Assembly: GCF_000321225.1 (NCBI RefSeq)
Contig: NW_004451012.1
Span: forward strand, 1,050,263 to 1,114,262
DNA from: Odobenus rosmarus divergens
Taxonomy: Eukaryota; Chordata; Mammalia; Carnivora; Odobenidae
Direction: 5' to 3'
Length of the DNA stretch: 64,000 bases
This document shows positions 24,501-35,549 of the stretch, in pieces (position 1 is the first letter of the stretch; each line of letters starts with the position of its first letter). The translations under genes were made by a program, and so were the position numbers. Below the pieces are notes generated by a model. That model had not been told where the DNA came from and ran no database searches. It was given only the letters and a program-made list of their open reading frames with translations.

Positions 24501-24869
24501 GCAAAAGCCCAGAGACAGAATGTGGGACATGTTTGCAACATGAGAAGTAGATATGTTTTGTTTAGAGCAGAGAAAAGGATACAGAAAATGTTTTTATATC
24601 AGTTACCTTTCTGGGTATTTTTATATTTTATGTTATTAAATACAGCTTATAACATGTATGGTATTATTTATATATGAAAAATGAGAAAATGCAAGTCAGA
24701 ATATAAAGCCAAAGCAATCAGTGGGCAGAAAATCCATGGATTTTGTGCTTTTAAAAGCAACATCTGGCTATTTGAACTTCATGACACTTGATTCTCTAGG
24801 AAATTAAGAATATTCACTGAGTATTTGAAGCAGAGGTAGTTCTTCACCTGTTTTAAAAATTAAATTTAC

Positions 24870-25058
24870 TGGGGTGCCTGTGTAGCTCAGTCATTAAGCA
24901 TCTGCCTTCGGCTCAGGTCATGATCCCAGGGTCCTGGGATCGAGCCCCGCATCGGGCTCCCTCCTCAGCGGGAGGCCTGCTTCTCCCTCTCCCACTCCCC
25001 CTGCTTGTGTTCCCTCTCTTGCTCTCTCTCTCTCTGTCAAATAAATAAATATTTTTTA
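24870..25058 (+). mobile_element. Can-SINE
   Basis: Head GGGGTGCCTGTGTAGCTCAG and a near-consensus middle ending CAAATAAATAAAT. The flanking TTTTAAAAATTA occurs on both sides, but in AT-rich context, so the duplication is uncertain. Confidence 0.92.
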
Positions 25059-25069
25059 AAAATTATAAA

Positions 25070-26185
25070 AAAGTGGATTTCATTGAAAGAGAGTAGATTT
25101 TGAGTGTTGTCAAGATATCAGAAAGGACGTGACCTGAAAGCAACAAGATATGACACTGAAGTTCTGGAGAGCCAGTGAGGGAGAAATAGAATCAGGAACT
25201 TTCAGCTGAGAGATTTATTTCTTACCCATCGTGATGCAGCTATTTACATAGCTCTCATTATCTTGATCTCTTTGGCCCTATTGGGCATATGCATCAAAGG
25301 CAACATTTATTGTTAAGCTCATAAATGTGGGTTATGTCCCCTAGCTCCCTTTCAGTCCTTCATGCTTGGTAGTTCAAAATGGCAAATCTAACTACTACTT
25401 TTGCTGTTGATGTCTGTGTGTGCTTCTCTGTAGATGGGCATCACACAGACTCCTTAATAACTTGGCCACCGGACAGATGAACCTCAGCAACTACTCAGTA
25501 TGGTTAAGCAGATTTCCCTTTTCTTCTGCCTCTTTGTCTTTTTTTTCCCTTTGCACCTTAGTAATGAAAAGAGAACTGGTGGGGCTGGAAGGAAATTGGA
25601 GCCAAATCCACAGGTGCCCCTTAAATGAAATATCAAGCTCTAGCTCCTCAGCGTAAGTGGTTTTCACACAGCCATTCATTGTGAGCCCCTACTGGGTTGA
25701 ACCAAAGTGTCCAATGAATTGGACATGCTTAGCCCTATGCCTAAAATCAGTCTTATGAGAAAGGAGGTCCTGAAAGCAAACACATTTAAACATGAGTTGA
25801 TTTTCACTTTTCAATTGTTTGTGTTTGACGGCCAGAAAGATTTAAATCACATATATCCCACATTTATGAAGGACAAATGAAATATGTAGTGGAAAATTGT
25901 AAAACCAAATCTTTTGCAAAAACTGAGTGGATTTAACATATCAATAAGTATAATTTCAAATTCTAGATGTATATAAACCTTTAGATTAAGAGTATAAAGA
26001 TTATGTTCATACCTAGGGAAGTATGTTTGGACTATGCTATTTATAGTAAGTGATTCTCAAATTTTGATATGATAAAAATTAAAAGAATATCTACTATTGA
26101 ACCAGTACCCTTTATAGTTACACATAGGAATATATAAAATATACATTTCTGTTTATCTAGGAGGCCAGTGAGCTTTTCTTGCTAC
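25070..26185. other. Unrecognised intronic sequence
   Basis: No exon with splice sites and no named repeat recognised. Confidence 0.45.
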
Positions 26186-26187
26186 AT

Positions 26188-26676
26188 GGTATGTATTAGA
26201 GTTCTCCAGAGAAACAGAAGCAACGGGAGATACACACACACACATACACAGATATCATATATGTAGATATACTTAGACATCCCATGTAAATGTACATATA
26301 TATGATATCTAAAAGGAGAAATATTATGGAAACTGGTTCAAGCCATTGTGGATGATAAGATATGCACAGTCCTGTTGTCTGCAAGCTGGAGAACCAGGAA
26401 AGCCAATAGTATGATTCAGTTCAAGTCCCAAGGCCTGAGAGATGGCAGGCTGCTGTGTTAAGTCCAGCAATCCGAAGACCTGAGAACCTGAAGCTCCAGT
26501 ATCTGAGAGGAAGAGAAGATGGATGTGCCAGCTCAAGAAGAAGGAGAACTACCCCTTCTTTTTGTTCTATTAGGGCCCTCAAAGGATTGGACAATGTCAG
26601 CTATATTGGTGGGGATAGATCTTCTTTACTGAGTCTACTGATTCAAATGCTGATCTCTTCTGTAAAAATCCTGTCA
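26188..26676 (-). mobile_element. Old mammalian repeat (L1M 3' end or MaLR-type LTR)
   Basis: TATTAGAGTTCTCCAGAGAA starts a known mammalian element. Further matches are GTTGTCTGCAAGCTGGAGAA, GGATGTGCCAGCTCAAGAAG, TTTTTGTTCTATTAGGGCCC and GAGTCTACTGATTCAAATGC. I recognise the element but am not sure of its family name. A CA/TA microsatellite at 26230-26300 sits at its variable region. Confidence 0.6.
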
Positions 26677-27048
26677 CCGTCCATTCAGGCTGCTATAAAA
26701 GACTACCACAGACCACGTAGTTTATGTATGACAGACATGTATTTCTCACAGTTCTGGTGGTTAGGAAGTTCAAGATCATGGAACTGGCAGATTTGGTGTT
26801 TGGTTAGTAAGAACTTCTTGGTTCAGGATGGCTGTCTTTTAACTGTGTCATCACATGATGGAAGGGGCTAGGGAGCTCCGTTGGGTCTCTTTGGTAAGGG
26901 TATTAATTCAATTCATGAGGGCTCCACCCTTATGCCCTAATCATGTCTCCAGGGCCCTTGCTCCTAATACCATTTCCTTGGGGGTTAGCATTTCAACATG
27001 TGAATTTTGGGGGAACACAAACATTCAGACCATAGCATGGTGGTAGTC
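26677..27048 (-). mobile_element. ERVL-MaLR (MLT/MST-type) LTR
   Basis: Antisense order: GTCCATTCAGGCTGCTATAA, TATTTCTCACAGTTCTGGTG, TCATCACATGATGGAAGGGG, TCATGAGGGCTCCACCCTTA and TTTGGGGGAACACAAACATT, ending CAGACCATAGCA. It abuts the preceding repeat directly. Confidence 0.7.
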
Positions 27049-27059
27049 TAGATACTTTG

Positions 27060-27543
27060 AAGAAGAAATGAAGTCAGAAAGTATAAACTTTTTCATGATA
27101 ATTTGTATAATGGACAAACATACAACAAAGTGACCTACTTGCTATTTTCTATACATTAGGACATTTTACACATACACATATTCATGTACACAAACATGTA
27201 AACTTTTTACCCACACACTTGGCTATTAAAATGGTATAATTGAATTAACTCTTACAGTAGATTGAACAATATTCTTTGAGGTGAAACAGTTGAATTAAAA
27301 CAGCAGTAACTCATTTTTACTATATAAATGGTTATGTTTATTTAATTCAATTAGAAACAAATCAAAATGTCATAAATAATTTTTTAAAGGCACAGATAAA
27401 AGGAATATGGTAGAACATTAATTCCCATCACTAAACATTTTGCTACCAGTAACTCATATGTACAATGAATTTTTCTTACCTGTTTTAAGTAGAAATATTA
27501 ATTAAAAATAAATTACAAAGAGAAAACTAGACAGAGGGAGAAA
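27060..27543. other. Unrecognised AT-rich sequence
   Basis: No gene or named repeat seen. Confidence 0.45.
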
Positions 27544-27554
27544 AAAAAGGTGAT

Positions 27555-27745
27555 GGGGCGCCTGGGTGGCTCAGTCGTTAAGCGTCTGCCTTCGGCTCAC
27601 GTCAAGATCCCAGGATCCTGGGATCGAGCCCCGCATCGGGCTCCCTACTCGGCGGGAAACCTGCTTCTCCCTCTCCCACTCCCCCTGTTTGTGTTCCCTC
27701 TCTCACTGTGCCTGTCTCTGTCAAATAAATAAATAAAATCTTTTT
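27555..27745 (+). mobile_element. Can-SINE, near-consensus (young)
   Basis: GGGGCGCCTGGGTGGCTCAG head and almost intact consensus to the tail. Perfect 11-bp duplication AAAAAGGTGAT at 27544-27554 and 27746-27756. Confidence 0.95.
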
Positions 27746-27759
27746 AAAAAGGTGATAAT

Positions 27760-28205
27760 AATAGACTGAATAACCATCATTTCAGTTGAGGAAGTCTCTA
27801 GTGAGAATTTGAACATCTGATCATTTCAGAAATTCTTTTTTCCCCTAGGTTTTAGGGTTTTTTAAGAGTAGGTCTCACTTTTTCTCTTAGCTTCTACACC
27901 TCCTACTCACAACATAGTCCATGACTGGCTGGTTTTTGCTTCAACCACCTCTACTGAAGTTGCTGTTATCATGGTCAACGGTGATGGCTTAAATGCTAAA
28001 AATAAGTGAATGTGTTTCAAACTTCAGTTCCTCTGTCTCTCCATTGCATTTCACATTCCTTTATCTTCCAAACACTTTATGCTTGATTTTCCATGCAAAT
28101 CTGATAGTCTCCAAAACTTTGTCCTTAGCTCTGCTTCCTATTACTCCCTATATGTAATTTCATACATTTTCATATCTTCAATCAGTTCTGCAAGGTCATT
28201 TCCTC
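27760..28205. other. Unrecognised sequence
   Basis: No gene or named repeat seen. Confidence 0.4.
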
Positions 28206-28660
28206 AAAGGCAGTGTATTGACAGGTGTTTCAGTCAGGATCCAAACAGTTACAACAACACAACAGATTACAACAATTCAAGCAGGATTTATTTACTAGGT
28301 GGCAACAATAAAGGGGTGAACGGAGTGTGGTCGAACCACAGGGATAGTATAGAAACCCCAGCAAGCAGCTGACAAGCTGTTACCACCCCTAGGCCCAAAG
28401 AAACAAGGGAAGGGAAAGATATGGAAGAGCAGTGGCTTCCATCAAGGGATTCAGCCAGCTTAACATGACCTCAGCCAGGGATAAATATTAACCTAACCTC
28501 CATTTTCTTCTTCCCTCCCAACACCAGCTAGGGTTCCTCATTGGGCCAAAGAAACCAAAAGCCAGAGAGCATAGAAACCCCATTGATGTAGTCAGATGGG
28601 TCAGTTTTCTGTACATAGACCCTGGTGGAACAAGCTGGAGAGTGACTCTAGAAGAGCAAA
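28205..28660. mobile_element. Possible old LTR-like repeat
   Basis: TTCAGTCAGGATCCAAACAG followed by a TTTATTTACTAGG segment, then GC-richer DNA (CACCCCTAGGCCCAAAGAAA), has the look of an antisense LTR-type repeat. Not identified. Confidence 0.25.
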
Positions 28661-28718
28661 CTGAAATATCTGGTACAGTGATATAGACTGAACATAGTAT
28701 ATGCTACACAGACATCAA

Positions 28719-28744
28719 ACACACACACACACACACACACACAC
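28719..28744. repeat. (AC)13 microsatellite
   Basis: 26 bp of perfect AC dinucleotides. Confidence 0.97.
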
Positions 28745-29910
28745 TGTTTTCCAAAATAACATATCCTGTAATCCTGTAAAATATCAGAAATCTTTTTAAA
28801 TAATGGTATAGCATAATACTTTCTATATAATGAGAAAACAGACACAATGATACAAAAAGGGATTAGACAGAAAATCAAGGCCTCCTGGGAGCAGAACTAT
28901 GGTAAGTCACTAATTTCTAAAATCTGGCTTTCTTGTGCCAAATTGCCTAGAGAAGAGAATCTGAATTAAAAGTTTATATCAGTTAGTCCCCAGAATGAGA
29001 GGAAAGGAGAAAGGAAGCAGAGAGGAATGAGGATAAGTAGGAACAGGACCACAGTATCCTAACAGTCACAGCTCAGCCATGTGGGATATCTTATGAGTGG
29101 CTTATGCAGGACATCATAACAACAGTCTTGGGGGAGAAAGATGAATGTGCTCACACTGGCCCCCTTCTCTGCCTCTGACTACTGTTGGGTAAAGTTCATC
29201 CCCTTGGGATTACTCCCCTGAATTTACAAGTAGCCTTCATGCCAACTTCATTTAGACTTGGAGGAAGCCAGAGCCCAGCTGGTTCTGGGCTCTGGTGCAG
29301 TGGTCCCTCTGGGATACATGGTGTCATGTGAGGGATCATTCAGTGCAGACCTGAATGATGCCTTCTTTAATGGCATGAAAAATGAAACACTCGTGCTCAT
29401 CGTGGTGGTCAGAAATCCTGAAGAAATACTTAAGACTGTGAAATTATTTGTGGTGATGGTTGTGGCATCAGCAGTGACCTAAGACCCTACTATCATAAGA
29501 TAAATAAGGCAAGACTTGGTTAGCTGTTCTCATAAGAAAGCCAATGTATAAAATATAATGCCTATTTATTACTTACAATAGAAAATGTGACTTTCAAACA
29601 CTTAATATTTATATCTAAGCATATCCTTTCGCTTAGCATTAAACCCGCCGAAAACTATGTTTCTTAAGGGTTTCTGCTGTGTGCAATTAAAGGCTAAGAA
29701 GAGTAAACAAATACTCACAGATATCTGCCTTACTCCAGTAGAAGAGTGCAGAGAAAATTTCCTAAAATGTTATGTTTATCTTAAGCCATGCAAATATTAT
29801 TAATTAAACAATTTAAATGATACGTAATTAACTTTGAGGAATATTGATGCTCATGGAAACCTCCATGTTTACCTTATCGATGTCAGTACTTCCTGACATA
29901 TAGTTAAAAG
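28745..29910. other. Unrecognised sequence with a 74-codon open frame
   Basis: The open frame at 29258-29482 (begins MEEARAQLV, contains RNPEEILKTVK) has no recognised domain and no supporting splice or promoter context. The nearby GGAGGAAGCCAGAGCCCAGC stretch is GC-richer than the flanks and could be an unrecognised repeat. Confidence 0.35.
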
Positions 29911-29914
29911 CATT

Positions 29915-29995
29915 GACTTATAGAATAAAGTCCAGGCTTCCCAACATGATATGTAATAGTCTTTCTGATCAAGACTCTACACATTTATTCACCTA
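29915..29995 (+). mobile_element. L2 fragment
   Basis: TAGAATAAAGTCCAGGCTTC, then ATGATATGTAATAGTCTTTC, matches the sense L2 segment 'agaataaagtccaaactcct ... aaggccctgcatgatctg'. Confidence 0.5.
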
Positions 29996-29999
29996 TTTT

Positions 30000-30800
30000 A
30001 AAAACACTGAATGTCATCACTATTCAAGAGACTGGAATACATTGAAGAGGGAAGAAATTTATAAAATCCCTGAGCTTACAATTTAGATTCTAGGGAGAGT
30101 ATACAAATAAATAAGCTATTACTGTATAAGGAGATTAGACTTCTGATAGATGTACAGGGGGCTAACTTTATGGGATATATGTCTAAAGTGGACTTGAGTG
30201 TCAGGCAAAGCTTTCCAAAAGAACCATATTCTAAGTAAGAATTGTATAAATTGGCCTCACCCAGGGAAAGTAGAACAAAGCACAAGAGAACAAATTGTTT
30301 GAAAGCTGAGAGATTCCTCAGGAGGCAGAACCAGTTTGCCAGTGGCTTTGAAAGCTGTGGTAATCACATTAAATTTGGTACGGAGAGCAACAGGGAGTCT
30401 CTGAATGTACTAAGGGGAGTAATGTGATCAGGTTCACATTTTAACATGATTACCTTCATTGCATTGTGGTGAATAAATTGACAGGATCAAGACGGAAGGC
30501 AAGGAAGTCAAATGGATTCTTTTTGCAATCACCTAGACAGGAAGTATCGATAGTAAAAAGGGGACTTAGTTTAGAGGTACATACTGATGAACTGAATAGA
30601 TCCTGGTAATGGTGTACATGTGTGGCCTGAGGAAAGGGGAGTAAGAAGGATTATGCTTAAGTTTCTAATTTGACTTTGGGCCATATGGGAGAGCCAGGAA
30701 AGAGGATGAGGTTTGGGGGACAGAGAAGGTAAGAGCCCAGGTGCCTGTGGGACATCCACAAGGAGTTACAGACTTGCACATATGGCTCTGATCTGAAGCT
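30000..30800 (-). mobile_element. L2 fragment
   Basis: CTGAGCTTACAATTTAGATT, AGCAACAGGGAGTCTCTGAA, GTAATGTGATCAGGTTCACA and ATTATGCTTAAGTTTCTAAT follow antisense L2 order ('gagcttacattctagt', 'gggaagccattgaag', 'gtgacatgatctgattt', 'actcccaggtttctggc'). Confidence 0.6.
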
Positions 30801-30949
30801 CTGCAGAGAAATTGGGATTTATCAATCTGTAAAATAATCTGTACAAAAACTTGCATTTAAGAATATTCTAACTATAATCCCATCACAGTTTATATTGACT
30901 TCCACATCCATTCTCTGTAATTATAAAATTTTCCAACTATATCAATAAT

Positions 30950-31160
30950 GGAAATATTTCACACTTTTTACATACTATTTCTTCAGCCTAGGATAACCTT
31001 TGCTATTTGGGAATCTCTTCTCTATACTTCAGAATTAGATCAATTGACTTCTCTGTGACATCTTCTTAAGTTCTTGATATGGTCTTAATTTCTTCCTTCT
31101 GTTTATTGTCATAGCACCTTTTTCCATTTCAAACTTGTCCTGACTTTATTTGGCTTTCAG
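30950..31160 (+). mobile_element. L2 fragment
   Basis: CTATTTCTTCAGCCTAGGAT, GACATCTTCTTAAGTTCTTG and TTATTGTCATAGCACCTTTT correspond to the sense L2 'cctggaatgcccttc ... tcatagcacttatcac' region, strongly diverged. Confidence 0.45.
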
Positions 31161-31948
31161 TCTGACCCACTTCAACAAAGCTTTTTGACTAGAAGAGTAG
31201 TAACAACTATGATAAATTAGTTCTCTATAATTTTTCTTGTATTGTGCCTCAACGTTGGTGTCACATTGTTCTCCTTCAGAGTGAATCCCCCTTAGCATTC
31301 CTGAGATACTTCAGCACACTCAGTTAAATGAGATTGTCTGTCTAGATGTCAGATGCAACCCTGGTTTATTATTGGTTATTAACCACTGCTATACAATAAT
31401 TCTCTAAGGCCCATTTAGTCTTACCTTGAATAGTCCTGGTAGTTCTCTGAAATATGATGTTAAAATTCATAGAGATCATGGAGTTGAGGCACTGAAAAGG
31501 TTATTAAACATATCTACCTTTCTTGAGATAAACTGAAAGATTATAAATGTTTTAAGCCATCACATTTGAATGCATAAGAAGTGATGGTGCATAGACTGTC
31601 TCTACTGTCTTGATATTGCTGGTTAAAGCCAATTGCCTACCTTCTCAAAGACAAGCCATTAATAGATGTTCATATCAGACAAAGTTGAATCCATTGCTTC
31701 AGTAATATAATATTGAGTGTTTAAGAACAAGATGAGATAGACAATACTGCTGTAATGTCTGTGAGTATCCAATGCTTCGATACCTTTTGATCTACTTAGT
31801 TATTTTCTTAGGTCATCTAGGGTATTTTTAAAAAGATTGGTCTACACAAATGACATGCTTTTCTATTCCAAGGTTTATGTAAAGAAAAAAATAGAACAGC
31901 AAACATTTCTAAAATTAATGAAAGATAGAACTATATTTTCATCTTCTT
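31160..31948. other. Unrecognised intronic sequence
   Basis: No gene or named repeat seen. Confidence 0.45.
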
Positions 31949-31963
31949 TAGAACTTAGATGGA

Positions 31964-32156
31964 GGGGCGCCTGGGTGGCTCAGTCGTTAAGCGTCTGCCT
32001 TCGGCTCAGGTCATGATCCCAGGGTCCTGGGATCAAGCCCCGCATCGGGCTCCCTGCTCGGCGGGAAGCCTGCTTCTCCCTCTCCCACTCCCCCTGCTTG
32101 TGTTCCCTCTCTCGCTGTCTCTATGTCAAATAAATAAAATCTTTAAAAAAAAAAAA
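31964..32156 (+). mobile_element. Can-SINE, near-consensus (young)
   Basis: GGGGCGCCTGGGTGGCTCAG and an essentially intact body and A tail. Perfect 14-bp duplication AGAACTTAGATGGA at 31950-31963 and 32157-32170. Confidence 0.96.
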
Positions 32157-32170
32157 AGAACTTAGATGGA

Positions 32171-33005
32171 AAATGATATAAGGTCCCGAGTGCCTGAGCT
32201 TGTTCTCTGTAGTACAATAGAATTTTAAGTAATGATTTACATTTGGATTTGAGTTTAATTTTTTTGTGTGCCTACTTTAAGATTCCCAACTAATTTATCA
32301 GGTTCTTCACATTAGTGAGAAACCAATGACTACCTCTTAATGTAAGCTATCATGTTTTGAAAGTCAACTTATTGTGTCTAATATTGTTCTTTAGCCTTTT
32401 TAATTTTGAAATGAACATTTTTTCTATCATTGCTTTAGTTATTTGTGGCTCTTTTGTATTAGGCCTAGTATGTTAAAATAAATCTCTTAAAACATTCCCC
32501 TTATGTAATAGCCATTTGTAATAACCATATGGTTTTCTCTTTGGAGAAATGATTAGATCCCCTTGATTGCGTTGCCTGCAATTCTGCTAGCTGTCCCCTG
32601 GTGAATGAAGATATCAAGGGTTGTGATTTCATGACCCAACTGAGCAAGAATGTAATAAAATGGATTACTATTTATTTGTAAAAGATGTATTTTACTGACT
32701 TCTCATGCAAAGTGGTGCTACAGGTTCATGTGCTCATTTCTTCTCCCAAATTGCCAAAGAATTGTTAAGTAAAAAAAAAAAAAAAAAAAAAAATCAGTTC
32801 TGGAAAAAGGAGATAGGTACTACGAGAAATTTAAGTAAGATATCTTCCCATTAGGTCCAGATTGAGATATTTGTCCCCAGCATGAAATTTATATCTTCCA
32901 TATCACCAAATGGTATTGTTCACACAGTGAGAGTGAAGGCATTTGCTCTAGGTCCTGTCTGTCTGTCTCACTTTTTCTCTCTCTCTCTTTGCCTAAACCC
33001 TGCCT
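32171..33005. other. Unrecognised sequence with an isolated A23 run
   Basis: No exon or repeat head recognised. The poly-A at 32771-32793 has no SINE or L1 3' end directly upstream. Confidence 0.4.
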
Positions 33006-33009
33006 TGAC

Positions 33010-33548
33010 CTCCTACGTGGCTCCAAAATCTGAGATGCACCTATGCTTTTTTATCTTACTCTCTGAACTATTTTCTGCTTCACTTCCAGATCTACTGTTC
33101 ATCTTTTTCCACCCTTCTTGGTACCCTGGGAGGCTGACATCTATGGGCTGCAGCTACCCACATCCCTTTGGCCTCTGACTTTCAGTTGTGTTTGGCCAAA
33201 GAGAAGGCAAGACATTGAAGGAATAGAAAGAGGAAGAGATCACGTTATTTATTCTCTATTCTCTGTCAGTTAGATATAAATTTGCGGCAGCTGCATTCCT
33301 TTCCCCAGGACCACGGCTCTTATCAGGTGGTCCTTCTTCTATACCCACGTCTTTGTCCACAATGCAGAAAGTACTTTATTTGCTTGCCCGTTCAGGTTCA
33401 GTGAGTAACAGATTCTATTCTTGGGACACATTTCAATCACTTGTTGATTCTCTCAAGCTTTTCTAACTTGAAAATAGTCTCGTCATTAAACTCACTTGTT
33501 ACTCTTTCTGAGTTTGCATCTGTTTTCTGACAGCCCCTGACTAAAGCA
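33010..33548 (+). mobile_element. Old LTR-like repeat
   Basis: TTGGCCAAAGAGAAGGCAAG, GAGATCACGTTATTTATTCT, TCATTAAACTCACTTGTTAC and GAGTTTGCATCTGTTTTCTG, ending CCCTGACTAAAGCA, follow a widespread mammalian element whose 3' end reads 'cattaaactct ... ccctgactaatac'. The family name is uncertain. Confidence 0.45.
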
Positions 33549-33619
33549 CACCTCATATATGAAATTAATCACAAAGTCCTTTTGGAAATCAAATGTGACT
33601 TTGTTAAATTAACATTTGT

Positions 33620-34080
33620 TAAGTGGAGCCCCACTAGATGGTGAGCTGTGGTTCAACAAAAGACCACAATGGAACTGAAATAGAGGAGTTTATTATTCAC
33701 AGGTCCTGGAGGAAGTACACAGCATGCCTTGAGCCACACAAGAGGTCAAGGTAGGGTTTGGGAAGAGAGAGGACCTAGAGCAAATGCCATTATTAGGGTC
33801 TGTAGGGGGAGTTCTTTGGGGTTCCTGGGCCAAAGCCAGGTTTGTCAGTTCAAACCAAATGGAACAGGATTTTGGTAAGTGCCATAGGGATATTATCCAA
33901 GTGGCACATAGGGGAAGTCATTGGGAGATGGGAGAGATTACTTAGCACAAAGGCAGTTGGGAAATCGTATTAAAAACTTATATTTACTTGTGACTCTACC
34001 AGCTATTATCCAGGGCATGCACTCATGGGAGGGGCTAATGTCAGTTCAAGGACTTCATGGACTGCTTCACCACAAAATGT
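33620..34080 (-). mobile_element. Possible antisense LTR
   Basis: AGGAGTTTATTATTCACAGG near its left end again looks like a reversed poly-A signal region, and the block is GC-richer than the surroundings. Not identified. Confidence 0.28.
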
Positions 34081-34406
34081 TTGCCAAGGCAGCAATATAA
34101 TAGAATAATTTAACAAAACTCTCAACACCAAATTTCTCTCAAATGCTTTCACTTCTCTACACCCCCAATAACATTCTCTTAGTTCAGGTTTCAATCTGAT
34201 TATTTTTATTCCTATAATATTTGAATTACTTCCAGCTACTTCTATTTCACAAATTATTCTTCATACTAAAATCAGAATGGTAGTTCAAAACAGATACAGA
34301 TTATTGGTTTCCTGCTTAAAACCTTCATGGCTTCACATTGCCTTTAAATGTAGTCAACAGATCTCCGCATGATGCAGCCCCTGCCTGTCTCCTGACTCAC
34401 CTGGAG

Positions 34407-34423
34407 GCGTGTGCGCGCGCGCA

Positions 34424-34454
<31 letters not shown>
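34407..34454. repeat. (GC/GT/AC)n alternating purine-pyrimidine tract
   Basis: 48 bp of strict purine-pyrimidine alternation: GCGTGTGCGCGCGCGCACGC, then GC followed by (AC)n. This is the classic Z-DNA pattern and is unusually CpG-rich for this window. Confidence 0.95.
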
Positions 34455-34669
34455 TGTAACCTTCTCCATGCCAAACCATTTCCAATTCCCCTCACATGTT
34501 GTCTCTTTCTTTTGAGTCTTTGGACCTGCAACATCCTTTGACAGGGTTCTGAGTGTCCTTCCCCACACCACACACTTCTTTGCCCACCCTTCTCTAGCCA
34601 GCTTCTTCTGGTATTTTAAGACTCAGCCATAAACCTCTTGAAGAAGATTTTCTGATAGTTTTTGCTCTA

Positions 34670-34674
<5 letters not shown>

Positions 34675-34703
<29 letters not shown>

Positions 34704-34870
34704 TCTTTTGACAGAGACAGCGAGAGAGGGAACACAAGCAGAGGGAGGGGGAGAGGGAGAAGCAGGCTTCCCGCCGAGCAGGGAGCCCGATGCGGGGCTC
34801 GATCCCAGGACCCAGGGACCATGACCCGAGCCGAAGGCAGACGCTCAACAACTGAGCCACCCAGGCGCCC
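34675..34870 (-). mobile_element. Can-SINE, near-consensus (young)
   Basis: In antisense: a T tract, GA-rich middle, GATGCGGGGCTCGATCCCAG, head GAGCCACCCAGGCGCCC. Perfect 12-bp duplication TGCTCTACTCTT at 34663-34674 and 34871-34882. Confidence 0.95.
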
Positions 34871-34984
34871 TGCTCTACTCTTGTACCATAGCATCTGTCC
34901 ACAACTGTCATCAGTATATTCCTTCTAGTCCCCTGCCATGAATGTAAGAATTTTGAAAAGTTTTAGTTCAAGGTTCAAACTATA

Positions 34985-35175
34985 TGGGTTCAAATCCATT
35001 TCCACCATATATTTGCCTTATGACAATTAAGTTTATACCTGTGTTTTCTCATCTGTAAATTTAGGAAAATAAAAATAGTCATGTTTTTGTATTATTAATA
35101 TATAAATTAAATTATGTTAGCACATTTGAAACATTTAGAGCAGTGCTAGGTTTACAGTTAGCACTCAATGCATTA
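34985..35175 (+). mobile_element. MIR
   Basis: GGGTTCAAATCCATTTCCAC, TTTTCTCATCTGTAAATTTA and TAGAGCAGTGCTAGGTTTAC, then TTAGCACTCAATGCATTATG, give the MIR order in sense orientation. Confidence 0.75.
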
Positions 35176-35321
35176 TGCAGTCTTGCAATTGCCTAATTTT
35201 TTTTTTCTCAACCCCACAAGATGGAAAGCTTATAAATAGGAGAGCCTAGGTGCCACTGTTCAGCATATTGTCTTGATTAGTGAGTTTCTGGTGCATAGAG
35301 AGAACTCCATAAGTCCTTTTA

Positions 35322-35532
35322 TTTTTTATTTTTTTATTTTAATTTTTACTTTTTTGAGAGACAGAGTATGAGCAAGGGAGGAGGGGCAGAGGGAGAGGAG
35401 AGAGAGAATCTTAAGCAGGCTCCACAGACCTGCACAGAGCCTGATGCAGGGCTTGAACTCATGACCCTGAGATCAAGACCTGAACCCAAATCAAGAGTCA
35501 GATGCTTAACCAGCTGAGCCACCCAGGTGCCC
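35322..35532 (-). mobile_element. Older Can-SINE
   Basis: In antisense with the older-type body (AATCTTAAGCAGGCTCCACA, CAAGAGTCAGATGCTTAACC). 17-bp duplication CTCCATAAGTCCTTTTA at 35305-35321 and CTCCGTAAGTCCTTTTA at 35533-35549. Confidence 0.93.
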
Positions 35533-35549
35533 CTCCGTAAGTCCTTTTA

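Larger units (their letters stand above)
34280..34940 (+). mobile_element. L2, interrupted by a dinucleotide repeat and a SINE
   Basis: CTTAAAACCTTCATGGCTTC, CAACATCCTTTGACAGGGTT, CCAGCTTCTTCTGGTATTTT and AAGACTCAGCCATAAACCTC, then after the SINE CCATAGCATCTGTCCACAAC, follow the sense L2 body. Confidence 0.6.

Noticed and set aside
26455..26871. 138-codon open frame, the longest in the window
   Set aside because: It spans the junction of two antisense old repeats (26188-26676 and 26677-27048) and has no protein-like features.
29258..29482. 74-codon open frame with protein-like composition
   Set aside because: No recognised domain, promoter, splice sites or poly-A. It is within chance expectation, so it is mentioned only as unrecognised sequence.
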